Assembly: GCA_963681505.1 (NCBI GenBank)
Contig: OY811977.1
Coordinates: 2,305,217-2,369,216, forward strand
Direction: 5' to 3'
Length of the DNA: 64,000 nucleotides
Origin: Eunapius fragilis
Lineage: Eukaryota > Porifera > Demospongiae > Spongillida > Spongillidae
Shown here: positions 20,650 through 33,339 of the stretch, one piece after another
Numbering within the stretch: the first letter of the stretch is position 1
Layout of the letters: each line of letters begins with the position of its first letter
The notes under the pieces: model-generated
Told to the model about the DNA's origin: nothing
What the model saw: the letters and a program-made list of their open reading frames with translations, nothing else
Database searches by the model: none
Translations under genes and position numbers: made by a program

Positions 20650-21900
20650 GGCCTATATCATCTGTGTGTTTTTACTGCAACCACTCGAACACGTGCATGG
20701 TATCAAAAAACAAAACAAGAATTGCCGCATAAAGAGAGACACTGTCACACTGAGAAACCCGCATTGAACTTTTACTGAAACAGCGTGGGTGGACGGGCAA
20801 TTTGACCGATTATTAATCCCTAATCGCGCGGGGCATTTGATTTTAAAATAAAGGTCAAATCCCGAATTGGGGGGGGCACCCATGTTACAATGACAGGCGC
20901 ATTACACTATGCATGTCGATGTTTGTCACGTGCTGCAGGCTTGATAACCCGCAGTTGGACGTTATCCTTTTCATTTGTGTGCAACTTCTCAAATACGATG
21001 TATTTATGAAGGAGGTTAAAGAATAAACACGATTTACAATATTAGGTCACTTGAAGATTGAAACTCAAATATAAACAACTCTTTGCTTTTAGCAAATTAA
21101 AAAAGTATGAGGTACCCTCAGAGGTACCCTGCAGTTAAACATCAGGGCACCATTTTTTTTCTTTAATGGATGGTTTTGCACCAATGAAAAGTAAGTTATG
21201 TTCACATACGTCACAAGAGTATTACATATACCAATTAGCCATATAAACTGTGGTTTCTAGCATAGATGCTAACTCCTCCATCAGCTTTTTCATTGCAGAG
21301 ATTGTTATTGTGACCCTTTTAATAAGAGACTTCACCAGCTGCAATCTTTGTTGCACATACCTTTCTCTCTCTATTTGAAGTGGAGATCTAAATTAGCATG
21401 CCAGAATTGTCTAGTGACAACTGTCTCTACGATAATATTACGTTGACTCTTAAATGAGTCACAGCAGAAATCTTTGGCATTTTGCTTCATCAAACGTCGG
21501 ACTTGTATGAAACAATCGCGCATGCCTTACATGTGTATTAAGAAAAAAAAAAACCACTTTTAAATTAGGACACAAACATATGAGAAGTTGTACAGAAATC
21601 AAGAGCATTATCTAAGCATCCAACTGCAGGCTTTAAGTTTAGCAGTGAAATGACCCCCTGCACAACAGCGCTAAGCAGGGCATGGCTCCAAAGCTACTTT
21701 GTTCACGCAGGCAATTTAATATACATTCAAACACACACTGTGTGTGTGTGTGTGTGTGTGTATGTGTGTGTGTGTGTGTATGTGTGTGTGTGTGAGAAGG
21801 GAAGGGAATAGGAGACTACCGTATGTGGGGGAGGTGCTGGAGCACTTAGTTATGTTATACTTCAGTGCCTTCATATTTTTTCCCTTACCTTACAAACGTT
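20650..21900. other. Gene-free stretch with (TG)n microsatellite
   Basis: No coding exon supported. A (TG)n/(TATG) microsatellite occupies about 21,736-21,795. The stretch is upstream of the subtilase gene and should hold its promoter; an acceptor-like lead (ttaccttacaaacgttag) just before 21,903 could mean a further 5' non-coding exon. Confidence 0.45.
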
Positions 21901-21908
21901 AGGTAGAA

Positions 21909-24900
21909 ATGTCAGCCACAGAGAACTCAGGTGTTGATTACGGCAAAGGAAGTAAAGAAGAGACATGCTACCTTACGCCTTCAGTACAGGTGCAGTCTAG
22001 TTAGGAATGCATACTACTGTCACATCATTTAGTAATCTCATTAAATCTAATTAATAGGTAATTATGGTATATTTCAGACTAATTGTCACATACTTAATGC
22101 CATATGATTGCGCTTACAGGCTGAGTAAATGTACCGGAGGGTGTCGCCCACCATAGGTGAAATAGTATATGGAACGGTGTCCAGCAAAATCACCCTTATG
22201 ATATTTTCCAGGACAAGCAAAAGAAAAGTAACGCTCGCATTGAAATGTATGCTAACTATAAATTCAGTGCCTAATAACTTTTTGATGGATAGTCCAATTA
22301 AGGATGCGTAAGGAACATTTGATAGAAGCTCTTTTGCAGTTCACAGAAAGATTTGAAAACTTGAAAAACTACCCAGAAGGGTGATTTTGCTGGACACTGT
22401 CCCATATATACATATACACATTGAATTACATAATGGTGGTGAGAGGGGAAGTGGAGGGTGACTGGCCTCCAAGGCCATGACCAGGGTGCTGTACCCATGG
22501 AGCGCTGACTAATATATATGTCACCTGGAACCATATCAACAACAGTTTGGGATGATTTGATTGGATAAGGGGAGGGAAAGGACAACCTGAAAAGCTATTT
22601 GGTGTGAATGCCCAGCCTGGATTGGTTAGGATCGCTGATTTGAATGCATCTGTAGGAACATCTTGGCCTTAGCAACGGCATACTTTCCCTATGTCAGCTT
22701 AGCAACACTATATAACATAGGCATTCAATCTCTGCATTTTATCAAAAAAGATTTTCTTATCACCTCCCAAATTTAGCATTTTAAAGAAACCTCTTGAAAA
22801 TAAGAATTAGTGAAGCATTTCAAAACTTACTTTCCCAAATTCAGGCTGAAGGCCAAGGTCCATGTTTAAAATACAGCATGCTGGTAATGAATGATGAAAC
22901 ATTGCAATCATTAAAGAAAGAAAAAGAATCATTACAGAAAGAGAATGAATTATTAAAGAAAGAGAATGAAGCCCTACGACAACAACTTGCATCCACTCAC
23001 TCAGGACATGGAGGAAGGCCACTCAAACCAAATGGAGAGAGATCAAACCACAGAGCAAGTGAACTGGAGGTAAGACCAAAGAATTGGAATACACAGAGTT
23101 ATTACTATTCCTATTTGCCTATTAAAGGATGTGAAAAGAAGGGAAACAATGGACAGCAGTGGAGAGATTCCTGTATTCTTGTCAGTTAACAACGTATGTT
23201 GTCAGCATTAATTATTGCATACATTTTCTATAATTGAATCAATTTGCTAAACCATTAGCTAGCTATATGTATTGTTTGTGTGTGTTTTGTGTGTGTGTGT
23301 GTGTGTGTGCATGCATGTGCGCAGATATGAGTGCGTGCAGGTTGCATTATATGTGCAGAATGTAGTTGAACATTGTGTTTGTATTGGCTGCATATCACTG
23401 AGACTTTTGAGTGCTTACCAGGGCTGCTAATTGCATTGGTTGTGCATTATCATTTTCAAGCAATTTTGTGCTGTACAGGTACAATTACCAGTGAAGGACT
23501 CTAATAATGACATTGAGTTCATAGAAGGACCCGACGTTGTTCCGCAAGAAGCATCCTGTGGTTGCAATGGTCCTTGTACTACGCTGTCCACAGATCATGT
23601 AAATGAGGTATGGATAACTTGTATATTGCACACTTCTTGCAGCTTAAGGCCAGCAGTGCTTTTAGCTATCTGAGTGCTGAATGCATACACCAAACAAAGT
23701 CTGACTTCTACGCAAAGTTAAATTAGCTATTGCCATATGAAGTCTACATGTATGCATGTTTTTTAATTATTGATGTCTATTAGTTAGAAAACATCAGTTG
23801 TGCAGGAATTTATTGACATAAGAGTTTGTTTCACAATCACCGTTGCAATTTGCTTAGAATTTTTACAGAACTGCAGGTTGACAATAAAATTTCAACCTCA
23901 TGAACATGTCTTACATAGTTCAATCAATAGGACCATATAATACAGCAGGGAAAGTGCCTTTATTTATACTACTGCATGTTTTCTAAGTCCACGTTGATTA
24001 TATAGCTGATGGGAAATTTGTAGATGCATTACCAAAAACCAGGGATGCCTTCAAATTATAGGGTTGTCATCATCGATGATGCAACTTATTTCAGCATATG
24101 CATCCAAAGATATTACATGTGTTAAGCCATTTATATCATTGGCAATATCATTTTTCACAATAACATTTTTGTAGGTACAAGTACTCAATAAACACCAGAT
24201 GTATCTGAATTCAACAAGTTCTGATGACTTAAAAAACAATTGTACGAGTATTGTTCCTTATTTCAAGCCAGCACCAAACCTTAATGGTGATGGTGTTGCC
24301 CTTGCTTTGCTGGGACCTCCATGCAAAACTGATGCAGTGCCTCCGGATAGAATCATCACCAGTCACGCTTTGATCGCCGCCACACAAAAGTTGGGAGGTG
24401 AGTCAATGCTAATGGAATGGGCGCACAAGAATGCCGGGGGTGTAAAGTTTATCCAATGTCGCACTACATCTGATGGATGCAACAAACACGTCGATCCTGG
24501 GGTCACTGCGGCGGCACTGAGATGGCTAATAAATAACTGGGAAAAATGGAAGAGCTGTCACGATGTGCACACACTTATTGTGTGCATTCTGTATGGAGGG
24601 AAATACAGACAAGATGAGGAGGAGGCAGTTAATGAGGCAAGCTTCTTTGGTTTAAACATTGTGGCTGCTGCCGGATGCAAAAGCTCAGGAATAACATTCC
24701 CAGCCAAACTGGGTGCAGTCTTAAGTGTGGGAGCATTGCTATGTGATGGTACTCTGGCTCCATACTCCCCTGCACCTACCTGCAGGGAGTTGGATGTTGT
24801 TGCCTGTGGTTCTGCAAGGCTTGGTAATTTTTCCTTGGTCGGGACCAGTGTCAGCGCAGTCTCTTTTGCCACTGATCTTGCAAAGCTATACCAGAGATTA

Positions 24901-26082
24901 TATCAAACGAATCCAGCCTTGATCAAAATGAGATTAACTAGCCCGTATGTTTTGAGAGAACTTCTGGAGCATCAGGCAGGTGGTGAAGTTGTTACTGGTC
25001 AGCACGTGATGAATATAATACGTTGTCATCCATCTGATGTTAAGTGTATTGTGGAACATATGTTAATACGTCGAGATCGAAAGGCAATTGGATCAGGTTT
25101 ATTGCCCAATGATGCATCTTCAAACACAAAGAACTGGTCATCTAAAAGCATAAATGATCAGTATCAGAAACAGCAACTTAAATTTCCACCTTTGAATGGT
25201 ACCAATATCACCATTGCCATCATTGACACATTCATGCCTGCCTTCTTAAATCATTTGAAGGATCATAAAGTCCAAGTTAACTGGAAGGTAGGTGGTGTTG
25301 GATATTTTAGTTTCAATGCTTCCATGTTATCAAAGCACTGCTGCTCTAAGTACATCAGAATGAAAGGTGGCCATGGATTGCAATGTGCTGCAATTATTGC
25401 CAATACTGCTCCTAACTGCAATTTTTTAATGGTCATACATGATGATGGAGATGAAGGAGAGAAAATGGCACTAAGCATTGTAATGGAAAAGGACCCCGAC
25501 ATCCTTCTATTGTCATCCGTAACCACTGATTACATCGACATGAAGTATTTGGAAAACATATGTCCTCATTTGAGCCGACGAGTTGTAATCTGTGCTGCTG
25601 GAAATGAAGGCAAAAGGGACCGCGGCAGCACAATATGTTATCCACCACGTGCAAGAGATGTGATCACTATTGGTGCATGTGATGGCCATGGTGACAGGTG
25701 CTCCTATAGCAGCATTGGAGGTTCGCTTGATTTTCTGTGCCCAGGACAGTTTAGTGTAGCAGACGAGTCCGGAGCAGGAGGTACCTGCTATTCGGCATCA
25801 GCGGCAGCTGCTATTTGTGCCCTTGTATTGGAATACATTGATACCAAACTGCCCATGGCACAGGTTCCAGTTTGGGTAGGTGGTCAATGGACAGAGGAGA
25901 AGATACCAAAACTGGCCCGTAGTACCCACCTTATGAGAACCCTGCTCTCCAGTAGGCTGTGCCACAGCACAGAGCATGATAACAACGAAGGTTATGGAAT
26001 GCTTCTTATTGAGAACCTCGTTCTGTTGACTCCAGATGGCATCAAGCAAGAAGTAGCCGCGTTTCACTCTGATGTCAAATAG
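21909..26082 (+). CDS. Coiled-coil protein with two subtilisin-like domains (4 exons)
   Basis: Exons 21909-21989, 22845-23069, 23479-23607 and 24175-26082 all join in phase 0 for 780 codons; the first exon is the least certain. There is no signal peptide. Residues about 40-80 form a coiled coil (LKKEKESLQKENELLKKENE). Two peptidase S8-like halves follow. The first (about 170-385) has FGLNIVAAAGC, where the oxyanion Asn is Cys, and VGTSVSA with the nucleophile Ser, but its Asp motif reads ALALLGPP. The second (about 480-710) has AIIDTFMPA (Asp), KGGHGLQCAAIIAN (His) and VVICAAGNEG (Asn), but the Ser motif reads GTCYSAS, with Cys at the nucleophile position. Either both are pseudoenzymes, or the second is a natural thiol-subtilisin. 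A MITE lies in intron 1. Probably cytosolic; substrate and pathway unknown. The architecture is unfamiliar to me. Confidence 0.8.
22171..22403. mobile_element. MITE with GGGACAGTGTCCAGC terminal repeats, copy 2
   Basis: Inverted relative of the element at 14,216-14,465, sharing both ends and interior words. It lies within intron 1 of the subtilase gene and is flanked by tatat-type sequence. Non-coding. Confidence 0.8.
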
Positions 26083-26539
26083 TGTTTCAGCATGCTTGGT
26101 GTGCATAAACCTTGGCAACATTGACCTAATAATGACATCACTGCTGCTGCATGATTGCTCTCATTGTGATATTTGAGCAATGTTACTAAGAGCATTCAGC
26201 CCTTTAATGATATCATTATTGGTATGATGTGCCACTGTTTTAGCACAGTGTGCATGTCAACTGTCTGTGCGTTTTCAACCTCTGACTATGTGTTCACTGT
26301 GCATGTGTACTGGCTGTGTGTATGTGCATGTGTATACTGGCTGTGTGCATTGATTTAGTGATGTGTATGCAACAGTGGATTTTTCCCTTAGTGAATACTT
26401 ACGTGGTGACATTCCATACTGAGTATCACAAGGGTTTTTTCATCCCTGTTGATTTTGTATCTGTGATGCTTTCTTTCGCTTTGATGCTGGAATCATTAAA
26501 TTTTTTTTGACTGCCCAACTGTCAATTTTATTTTTAACA

Positions 26540-28090
26540 TGTGGTCTATGACGAAAGTGCGAATCCAACCGAACAAAACAGTGTTGCGTGTTATTAGTTT
26601 AGTGAAATGTGGTAGCACATTCACTCCTTTGGTTATAGATTACTTTAAATCCAATTTGTGTGTCTTGGCTACTACCAAGAAGCACATGTCTGTTTGCCAG
26701 AGTGCAGATAAAGAATATTTGAAAAATGTTAATAGGATGATGGTAAAATACAACCTTAAGCACAAAGTTAAGGAGTTTCATGAAGGTGATTGTGTAACTG
26801 TGAGAATTCCTCGTATTGATCGGTCCTCCACTGATCCAAATAGACTGCCTTGCATAATTGTGCAGGTGGAACAGCTTGTGCAATGTATCGCTCGCAGTGC
26901 AAGTCAGGAGTGTTGAATACATGCTATTCTGCTTGTGATATGGAATTGTTTGGGGAACTGCTGTCTATCAGTGGAAGGATGGAAATGTTCTGTCCGCGTG
27001 TCACTTTGAGTGGTTTCAAAAGAATGTACACTATGGAATTGAATAGGTGCAAGTGCACAGCAGGCTGCAGCACACAACATTGCCCTAGCAAGAAGAAATA
27101 AACTGAATGCACCTCACACTGCCATAAAGGGGATAATTGTGCAAATTACTCCACCTGCATCAGCAGTGAAATCATCAACACCATCTTATAGCAACAAAAC
27201 TCCTTTCTTGGATACGCAAGCATCATTGTCATGTGTATGCAAAACGAGATGCAACAGTGCTAAGTACTGGTGTTGCAAAAAGAAAAAAATCGTCCTGCTC
27301 TGCTATTTGTCAACTAGGACATTCTTGCACTAATGGAGATCAAAAAGGCCTTTGTCCAAGATGGATTTAACAGCGGAATTGAGTGAAGATGATAAAGATG
27401 ATGAAGACACCTGGGTTACTCTACACTTGCATCTCCAATAAGCTGGCTGGATGACCTTATTATAACTGCTGCACAATTTATGCTGAAACAGCAGTACCCA
27501 TCCATAGATGGCTTACAACCATCTGCACTTAAATTTTTCGATGATTTCAGCACAAGAGCAGTTTGTACAGATCTTAAATGTGAATAAGAATCATTGGATT
27601 GCCACTGTTGGTTGCCAAGCAGCATGCATCAGAATTTTTGACAGCAATGGAGGAAAAGCTTCCCAAGTCTACCTTGAAGCTTGTAAGTGCCCTGCTTCAA
27701 ACACAAGGGAAAAAAATTACTGTTGAGTTTGTAGATGTTCAAATGCAGAAAGGATCACATGACTGTGGATTATTTGACATGCATGGTGTATAACACTTCC
27801 ATTTCTAATGGACAAGATCCAGTAGTCCTATTGTATAATCAGAATGCAATGAGGAAGCATATTATAAACAGTATTAAGGACGGAGTGGTGACAGCCTTCC
27901 CATCTGCTGCAAATAGGTATCCTAAGTCATCTGTCAGGAAGAATATCCCAGTGTACTGTAACTATATTTGCCGACATATCAACTATGGCTCGAAAATGAT
28001 ACAGTGTGATATTTGCCATCAGCTAGTGGTTCCATGGAGCCTTCCTAAAATTGCAGGTCAAAGTGGAACTGCCCTTTATAGTAACTGATT
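26540..28090 (+). mobile_element. Remnant of a Ginger-like (KRBA2-like) DNA transposon with Ulp1 and zinc-finger parts
   Basis: In several frames the plus strand encodes, in order: an integrase C-terminal piece (GDCVTVRIPRIDRSSTDPNR, about 26,790-26,850) with a YRSQCKSGVLNTCYSACD continuation; a C48/Ulp1-type protease piece (NKNHWIATVGCQ about 27,590, then QKGSHDCGLF about 27,750, giving the His-Trp and Cys motifs); and a Cys-rich PHD-like end (CNYICRH, MIQCDICHQ, about 27,960-28,020). Ginger-type DNA transposons are known to carry a Ty3-like integrase with Ulp1 or OTU protease and a PHD finger. The integrase catalytic core is missing and there are several frame changes, so this copy is dead. 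Confidence 0.55.
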
Positions 28091-28094
28091 AACT

Positions 28095-29289
28095 TCTATA
28101 TACTTAGCTATTTTATCACTGCTTAGTGTACATATATTTATATTTTATTTATATTTCTGCTGCATGTTGCTGCATACAACAGGGGCAGTTGTAAGCCTCT
28201 CATAATGCTATTATACAACACCATGGGTCAGTTTTTGTATTAGTGACATGCAGATAAATTGCCACATTCTTGATATGACAGAACAGCTTCCCATAAATGC
28301 ACATGCATGTGTATTTAAAAGTACTGTGACATGTATATAATATGGAACGTTCTATGGGAAAATGGGTCTTGTGAATTTATATATATAGCATAACTTGAAA
28401 AGCAAATCAATATATCGTCCGAAATATTAAACGCTATCGGGTTCCTATTTTTAACACAACATACCACAAATATTTGAAAATGCATTTTGGTGTCTTACTC
28501 ATGCGAAGTACCGACGTTTTTAAGGTCCGATCTACATGGGGTTCAAAACGGCCACATCTTCAGGTCGGAGCGTTCAAATCGGTTCAAATTCGTAGAACTT
28601 GGGTCCTTCAGCTAGTTTTTTTCCTAAGGGGCTTTGGATCTCTGTGTGGTCTTCTTTTGGGTGTTGCATTCTATGCACTAACCAATGAAAACGCACGCAC
28701 TGTTATCCACAGGTGTACTACCATTTCCAGGATGGTAGTGGAAACATCAGCAGACCATGTAGCTGTCAATATAGACCAGTAGAAGAGGACATTCTCATTT
28801 TCGTTCGATCCTATATACATCCCACAGTTCTTTCCCTTCTTTAACACATCTTCAAATATCGTGCTCTATTGAAAGAAAGAGATCAAAGGTCATGTTATTT
28901 ATGTATGAGACCACCACGATGCAATCAGCTGATGGGCCATGCAGGGTCATGTCATCATCAATCGTAGAAAGGTCATCAAGACAGTGGAGAAAATCCCTCA
29001 TAATTAAATGATGAGATTTGGTTACTTTCTTCTTCAAATCTTTAAGACACCTATATGTAAATTGATATAACATCTAAAGTGCACAAGTAGCCCCCCACCC
29101 CCCCCCCCCACCCCACCCCCCCCCCCCACCACCCCCAATATCGATTTTTGGCATCAGTTGTGTATTACGGCCTACCTTTTAAGGAGTTTCAAGCGAAATT
29201 TCGACAGTGACTTACCAAAAATACACCCCTCCGCGCGGAGGTATAGCGTACGTGATTCGCTTCCGGTATTAGCTTTCATTACGCAGTAT
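28095..29289. other. Gene-free stretch upstream of receptor 1, with poly(C) tract
   Basis: No domain-bearing exon. A C-rich block at 29,092-29,136 holds several long C runs about 150 bp before the receptor ATG. An open frame at 28,474-28,782 has no recognisable features. Confidence 0.45.
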
Positions 29290-30147
29290 ATGATGGATTC
29301 AAATAGTAGCGAAGTGTCGATAGCCGAAGTTGTCCTGCACACGTCACTCAACGCTGCGTCTGCCATCGTGTGTCTACTGGCTGCCATATTAGTCTGTTGT
29401 CTAAATCTGCACAGAAAGCTCGTTTATCGATTGGCTCTTTATCAGTTGTTGGCTTCTCTAGCGTTGGCAACTACAGAACTGATGCAGGTCTACCATCAAC
29501 GCTATTTGTACACGTACGGTCAAGTATGCACCGCTATTGGATGGCTCGTCCTGTATTCTAGATGGGTGAAGCTGCTCTTCATTACGTGGGTGAGCTTCCA
29601 TCTCTTCAGTTTTTTAGTTCTCCAAAAGAACCTGAATAAGCTTGAAGTATGGTATGTCGTAACATCACTCACTATGCCGTCGGCGGTAGCTTGTATTCCT
29701 CTGCTAACGCATTCATACGGAGTTACTCAGTTGGGTGGATGCTTTCTTCACACTGAAAACGACACCAAAAATATTGCTCTTATTGAGGAATTTGTTCTCT
29801 GGGATGGTCCATCTATGGCTTTTCTACTGGTTGCATCTGTGGCCATGATTTCTATAGTGATCAAATTGGTTCATCATAGGTTGCGGTTAAGATTTCGGTA
29901 CGAAGCAATCGGCGATCGTGACCAGTTTCGGAAAGCTCTTAAACAGCTTCTTCCGTTGGCCGCTTTCCCGATCTTATTCTTCGCCTTACAAATACCTATG
30001 CTCATCTACCACGTCTATTTAGTGCTCAACCCCGCTAGTATTGAAGCACTGTTAATCTCAATCGCGGTATTCGTCGCCCTGTGGACGATGACTTCAGGAT
30101 TGGCGTTACTTGTGCATGTGTTTGTAGCTAGATGCCTTGCTTGCTAG
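29290..30147 (+). CDS. Intronless seven-transmembrane receptor 1 (cAMP-receptor/secretin-like)
   Basis: A 285-codon frame starts at ATG 29,290 (MMDSNSSEVS); upstream in-frame codons lack an ATG and are probably 5' UTR. The short N-terminus has an N-glycosylation site (NSS). Seven hydrophobic segments are visible, from AASAIVCLLAAILVCCLN to SGLALLVHVFVA. TM1 is followed by HRKLVYRLALYQLL, and a Cys lies before TM3 (YGQVCTAIGW). The loop before TM5 has YGVTQLGGCF. Receptor 2 at 36-37 kb shares the TM1 exit motif (FVYRLMLYL), so both belong to one family. A plasma-membrane G-protein-coupled receptor of unknown ligand. The C-terminal tail is very short. Confidence 0.75.
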   Translation: MMDSNSSEVSIAEVVLHTSLNAASAIVCLLAAILVCCLNLHRKLVYRLALYQLLASLALATTELMQVYHQRYLYTYGQVCTAIGWLVLYSRWVKLLFITWVSFHLFSFLVLQKNLNKLEVWYVVTSLTMPSAVACIPLLTHSYGVTQLGGCFLHTENDTKNIALIEEFVLWDGPSMAFLLVASVAMISIVIKLVHHRLRLRFRYEAIGDRDQFRKALKQLLPLAAFPILFFALQIPMLIYHVYLVLNPASIEALLISIAVFVALWTMTSGLALLVHVFVARCLAC

Positions 30148-30499
30148 AAGAAGGGACAGACATCAACGCTATTCACGATAAAAGGAAAGTGATGACATTT
30201 GTTATAAATTGAAAGCCTCAGTATTTGTATAGGAGAATTGAGACGAATCTATACTGTATGGAGACCAGACTTATAATTTTTGTTGTTACGTTTTTGGCTG
30301 TACCGCTCAGTGGTGGAAATGCATGCCTCTGCACGAGATGCACGTATATATGCATGGTGCATGGTTGGGAAAGGCTCATGAAATCGTCGAGTACATGCAC
30401 ATGCACCTACACAAGAGGCTGGCCATGCATGGCTGCAAGCAGCCTCAATGTGCTTAGTCGCAGTGAAGTGAGGAATGAGTTGTAATTGGCTATATATGG

Positions 30500-30585
30500 C
30501 TAAGCAGAGAATGCCCCAATCTGGAGAGGCCAGAGAGAATGCCCCAATCTGGAGAGGCCAGAGAATGCCCCAGTTTGGAGAGGTC
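30500..30585 (+). repeat. Three-unit tandem repeat of about 30 bp
   Basis: Units agaatgccccaatctggaga + ggcc are repeated three times with small changes. Function unknown. Confidence 0.85.
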
Positions 30586-30589
30586 TTTA

Positions 30590-32250
30590 TATTAATATTA
30601 GCCGAGTAGTCCTCTACACATGCATACAGGTGCATGAGTATTGGTTTTTGAATTGGTGATGCTTACGTTTTGAATGGAGAATATTTACTTGTAGATGTTG
30701 AAGTTTGTGAAATGAGATAATAGCACACTTTGCATTGACTGATAAACGGTTGTGCATTTGGTCGCGATTTGAACAGGGACTGTTTACTGATTTGAGCAGT
30801 TGTGTCCATTCCTACAGAACACCATTGTTTGTTTTCAACATACCGGCCAGGAAAATTAATTGACTACAAATTAAAGTGCATGTGAACTGCCCAAAACGAA
30901 AGGTTGTTCGCTAATGGCTTTGTCTGATTGAAGATATTCTATTTTTATATTTGTATATATATTTTTTACATATTTGGAAGTCTTATGGTTGAGGCACGCT
31001 TTAGACCTCATCAGGGTTGCGAAAGGCCAGGGTCTGGCAGGCCAGACCAGGCTGGACCACGCCCACTCCATACACCAGCATGTGCATCTTTCCATGTCTT
31101 GATAGGCGGACCTCTTATTCAGAACTCATGGCAGTCATCAACTATGATAAGGGTGCAGTAATATACACATGTATTATAATTTCTTATTACCGAGGATCTG
31201 ATGCAACTATACAATAAATACACATTAAGTACTCAAATGACTTAACGTTCCATATTCACCAACTGAGCACGATTGTAAATCATTCATACTACATAACTAA
31301 GAAAAGTAGAATTTTTAAGCTAATATTTCCTTGTTACCATATGAGCAATGCAGCCGTAAGTATAAATGATGTTACCTATCCGATTCCCTACCTATTCCTT
31401 GTTGCCATGGAAACAATACAGAAAAGTATCATTACCCATTGCACCTAATGTGTGCCTGCTAATTCTTTATCACTATGCGCACTTTATGGACTATGCAGTG
31501 TGTAAGTGCAAATAATATTGCATTTCCCAATGGACATTAACGTGCCTTGTCGCCCATGAACGGAATTATGCATAATGTAGTGCGGAAGTATCAACGACGT
31601 TGAATATGTAACTGCGCTGTAACGTACCTATACTCATTTATCATCACTATGGACTGATACTGTTATGAACAATGCAGTGTGTACGAATCAGCGATTTCAT
31701 TTCCCATTGAGCTTTAACATGACCATACCTGAAAAGTTCTTGGCCACTGTCGACATTATATGCAGGATCGCTCAGCTACATGAAGTGTCGTAGATGTATA
31801 CTCTCACAATGAGTCGCATGATTTCCAGTAGCCAGCACTGGGGATTTCATCGTTCTGGCTCTGGCAGTGGACCGGACGAGGTTGCCATAAAGTTTGGACC
31901 GGGGTCGTAAACTTGGTGTATTTGTGTAAGGAAGGCAACCCGCGGGATGTAATAAATGAGTATGCGTGTGCATGTTGCATGTTTCGGTTCCCCGTGCTCT
32001 GTACGTCTCCATGCACGGCTAAAGAGGTGCAACGCCCCCATATATAGTTCAGAGCATGTATCATCGTACTTGAAGTGTTTTCGTACCTTGGCTGCTTTGG
32101 CTGCTGTTATCAGCTGAAACTCCGCGTTTCCAAAATAATAGAGGAGTTGAGCAGTGAGGTGACTACTGTATAGTCTTATTGTTCTCTACTATTTGCCAAT
32201 GTATAATGATAAAAAATAAAGCACCTGATTACGTTTACTATTTGTAAATG
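30590..32250. other. Gene-free stretch with diverged repeats
   Basis: No coding exon supported. Between 31,330 and 31,720 a pattern of ccttgttgccatgg-like and aatgcagtgtgtaag-like words followed by cattacccattg-like words recurs about five times at 70-95 bp spacing: an old degenerate tandem repeat. Confidence 0.35.
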
Positions 32251-33060
32251 CCTTGAAAGGTATAAGGATACATTTTGCCATGCTAATCATCTGGATTCAT
32301 TCAAGGAGGCCAGATAGTTACAAGATAAAGTTCAGAAGATTTTACATCAATCCAGCTTATAGAGTCCATTCTACCCAAGTTCACATGAGCGGCAGAGATC
32401 AATATGAAGGACATGCAATAATTATAAAGGCAAAAGTTCAGCATGGCTGAATGTGCATGGTTCCGTTAGAGCTATAGAGTTGTCATATTGACCTCTACCA
32501 GTTTATAGAGATGGCTTGGCCATTCTTAATCAATGACAACCTCCCTGTTTACTGATGGATGTATAGTGCAAATTTCTTGCTGCAACATGCATTAGACTGT
32601 ATTCACTGTAAGACAGGTGGCCTTGTCATCCAGCGACAAAATGAAGTTAGGGACCGTCTTGGCAGCTCAAGTATGAGGTCAGGTTGTACGTGAACCAATG
32701 GTTAAGGAGGCTGTTTCTCAATCAGATGGTTCAGGGATTGAGGGCCGATCTAAGCATGCAAGGTGTATGGACTCCTCAGGTGGAAGCGTTGTTAGATATA
32801 AAGGTCATTGACAAAGACGCACCATCACACCTACACCGGACACGAGAATCAATTTGGAATACGGAATTCTAGAAAAGAAGAAGCTGCATAAAAAGGACAG
32901 TGATGGTAGGCGAGGAACATTTACTCCTTTTGTGACATCTGTTGATGGGCTTTTCCATGGAGAGGCAGAACATTTTCTAAAGCACGCAGCCACCAGCATT
33001 GGGGCAAATAGTATGCTGAAACATGTGCATATGTCAGAACACAAGTCTAGGTTGCCCTAG
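32250..33060 (+). mobile_element. LINE 3' fragment (RLE-type, third family)
   Basis: The plus strand encodes HALDCIHCKTGGLVIQRQNE near 32,590 (CCHC-like motif, then R-N-E-V-R-D), followed by LLDIKVIDKDAPSHLHRTRE near 32,800 and TFTPFVTSVDGLFHGEAEHF near 32,920. These follow the C-terminal order of the other LINEs here: zinc motif, endonuclease-like D-x-x-V-x-D block, tail. Frames shift, so it is a fossil. Residue differences from families A and B mark it as a separate lineage. Confidence 0.55.
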
Positions 33061-33339
33061 TTCGAGCATCAAGCTTGTGTCTGAGGGGATCTAGGGCGAA
33101 GTGGGGTGGGGGCGGTGGTGGGGAGCTAGGCTTTAACAATGGGGCAGCTCTTCCCAAAATCATATAATAGCATATTTAATTTTATTCTTGTGTTTTTGTC
33201 ACTTTGTTTATTTGGTTGTTAATTGTTCTTTATAAATAAGTCTATTAATGCACTGTATTAAAACTAACTCAAACTATTAAAATATATTAATACATACACA
33301 CTACCCCTACCCATGCACTAGCGTTTCCCCACTTCTCAG

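Noticed and set aside
28474-28782. Small protein gene upstream of receptor 1
   Set aside because: No signal, domain, conserved copy or convincing splice context.
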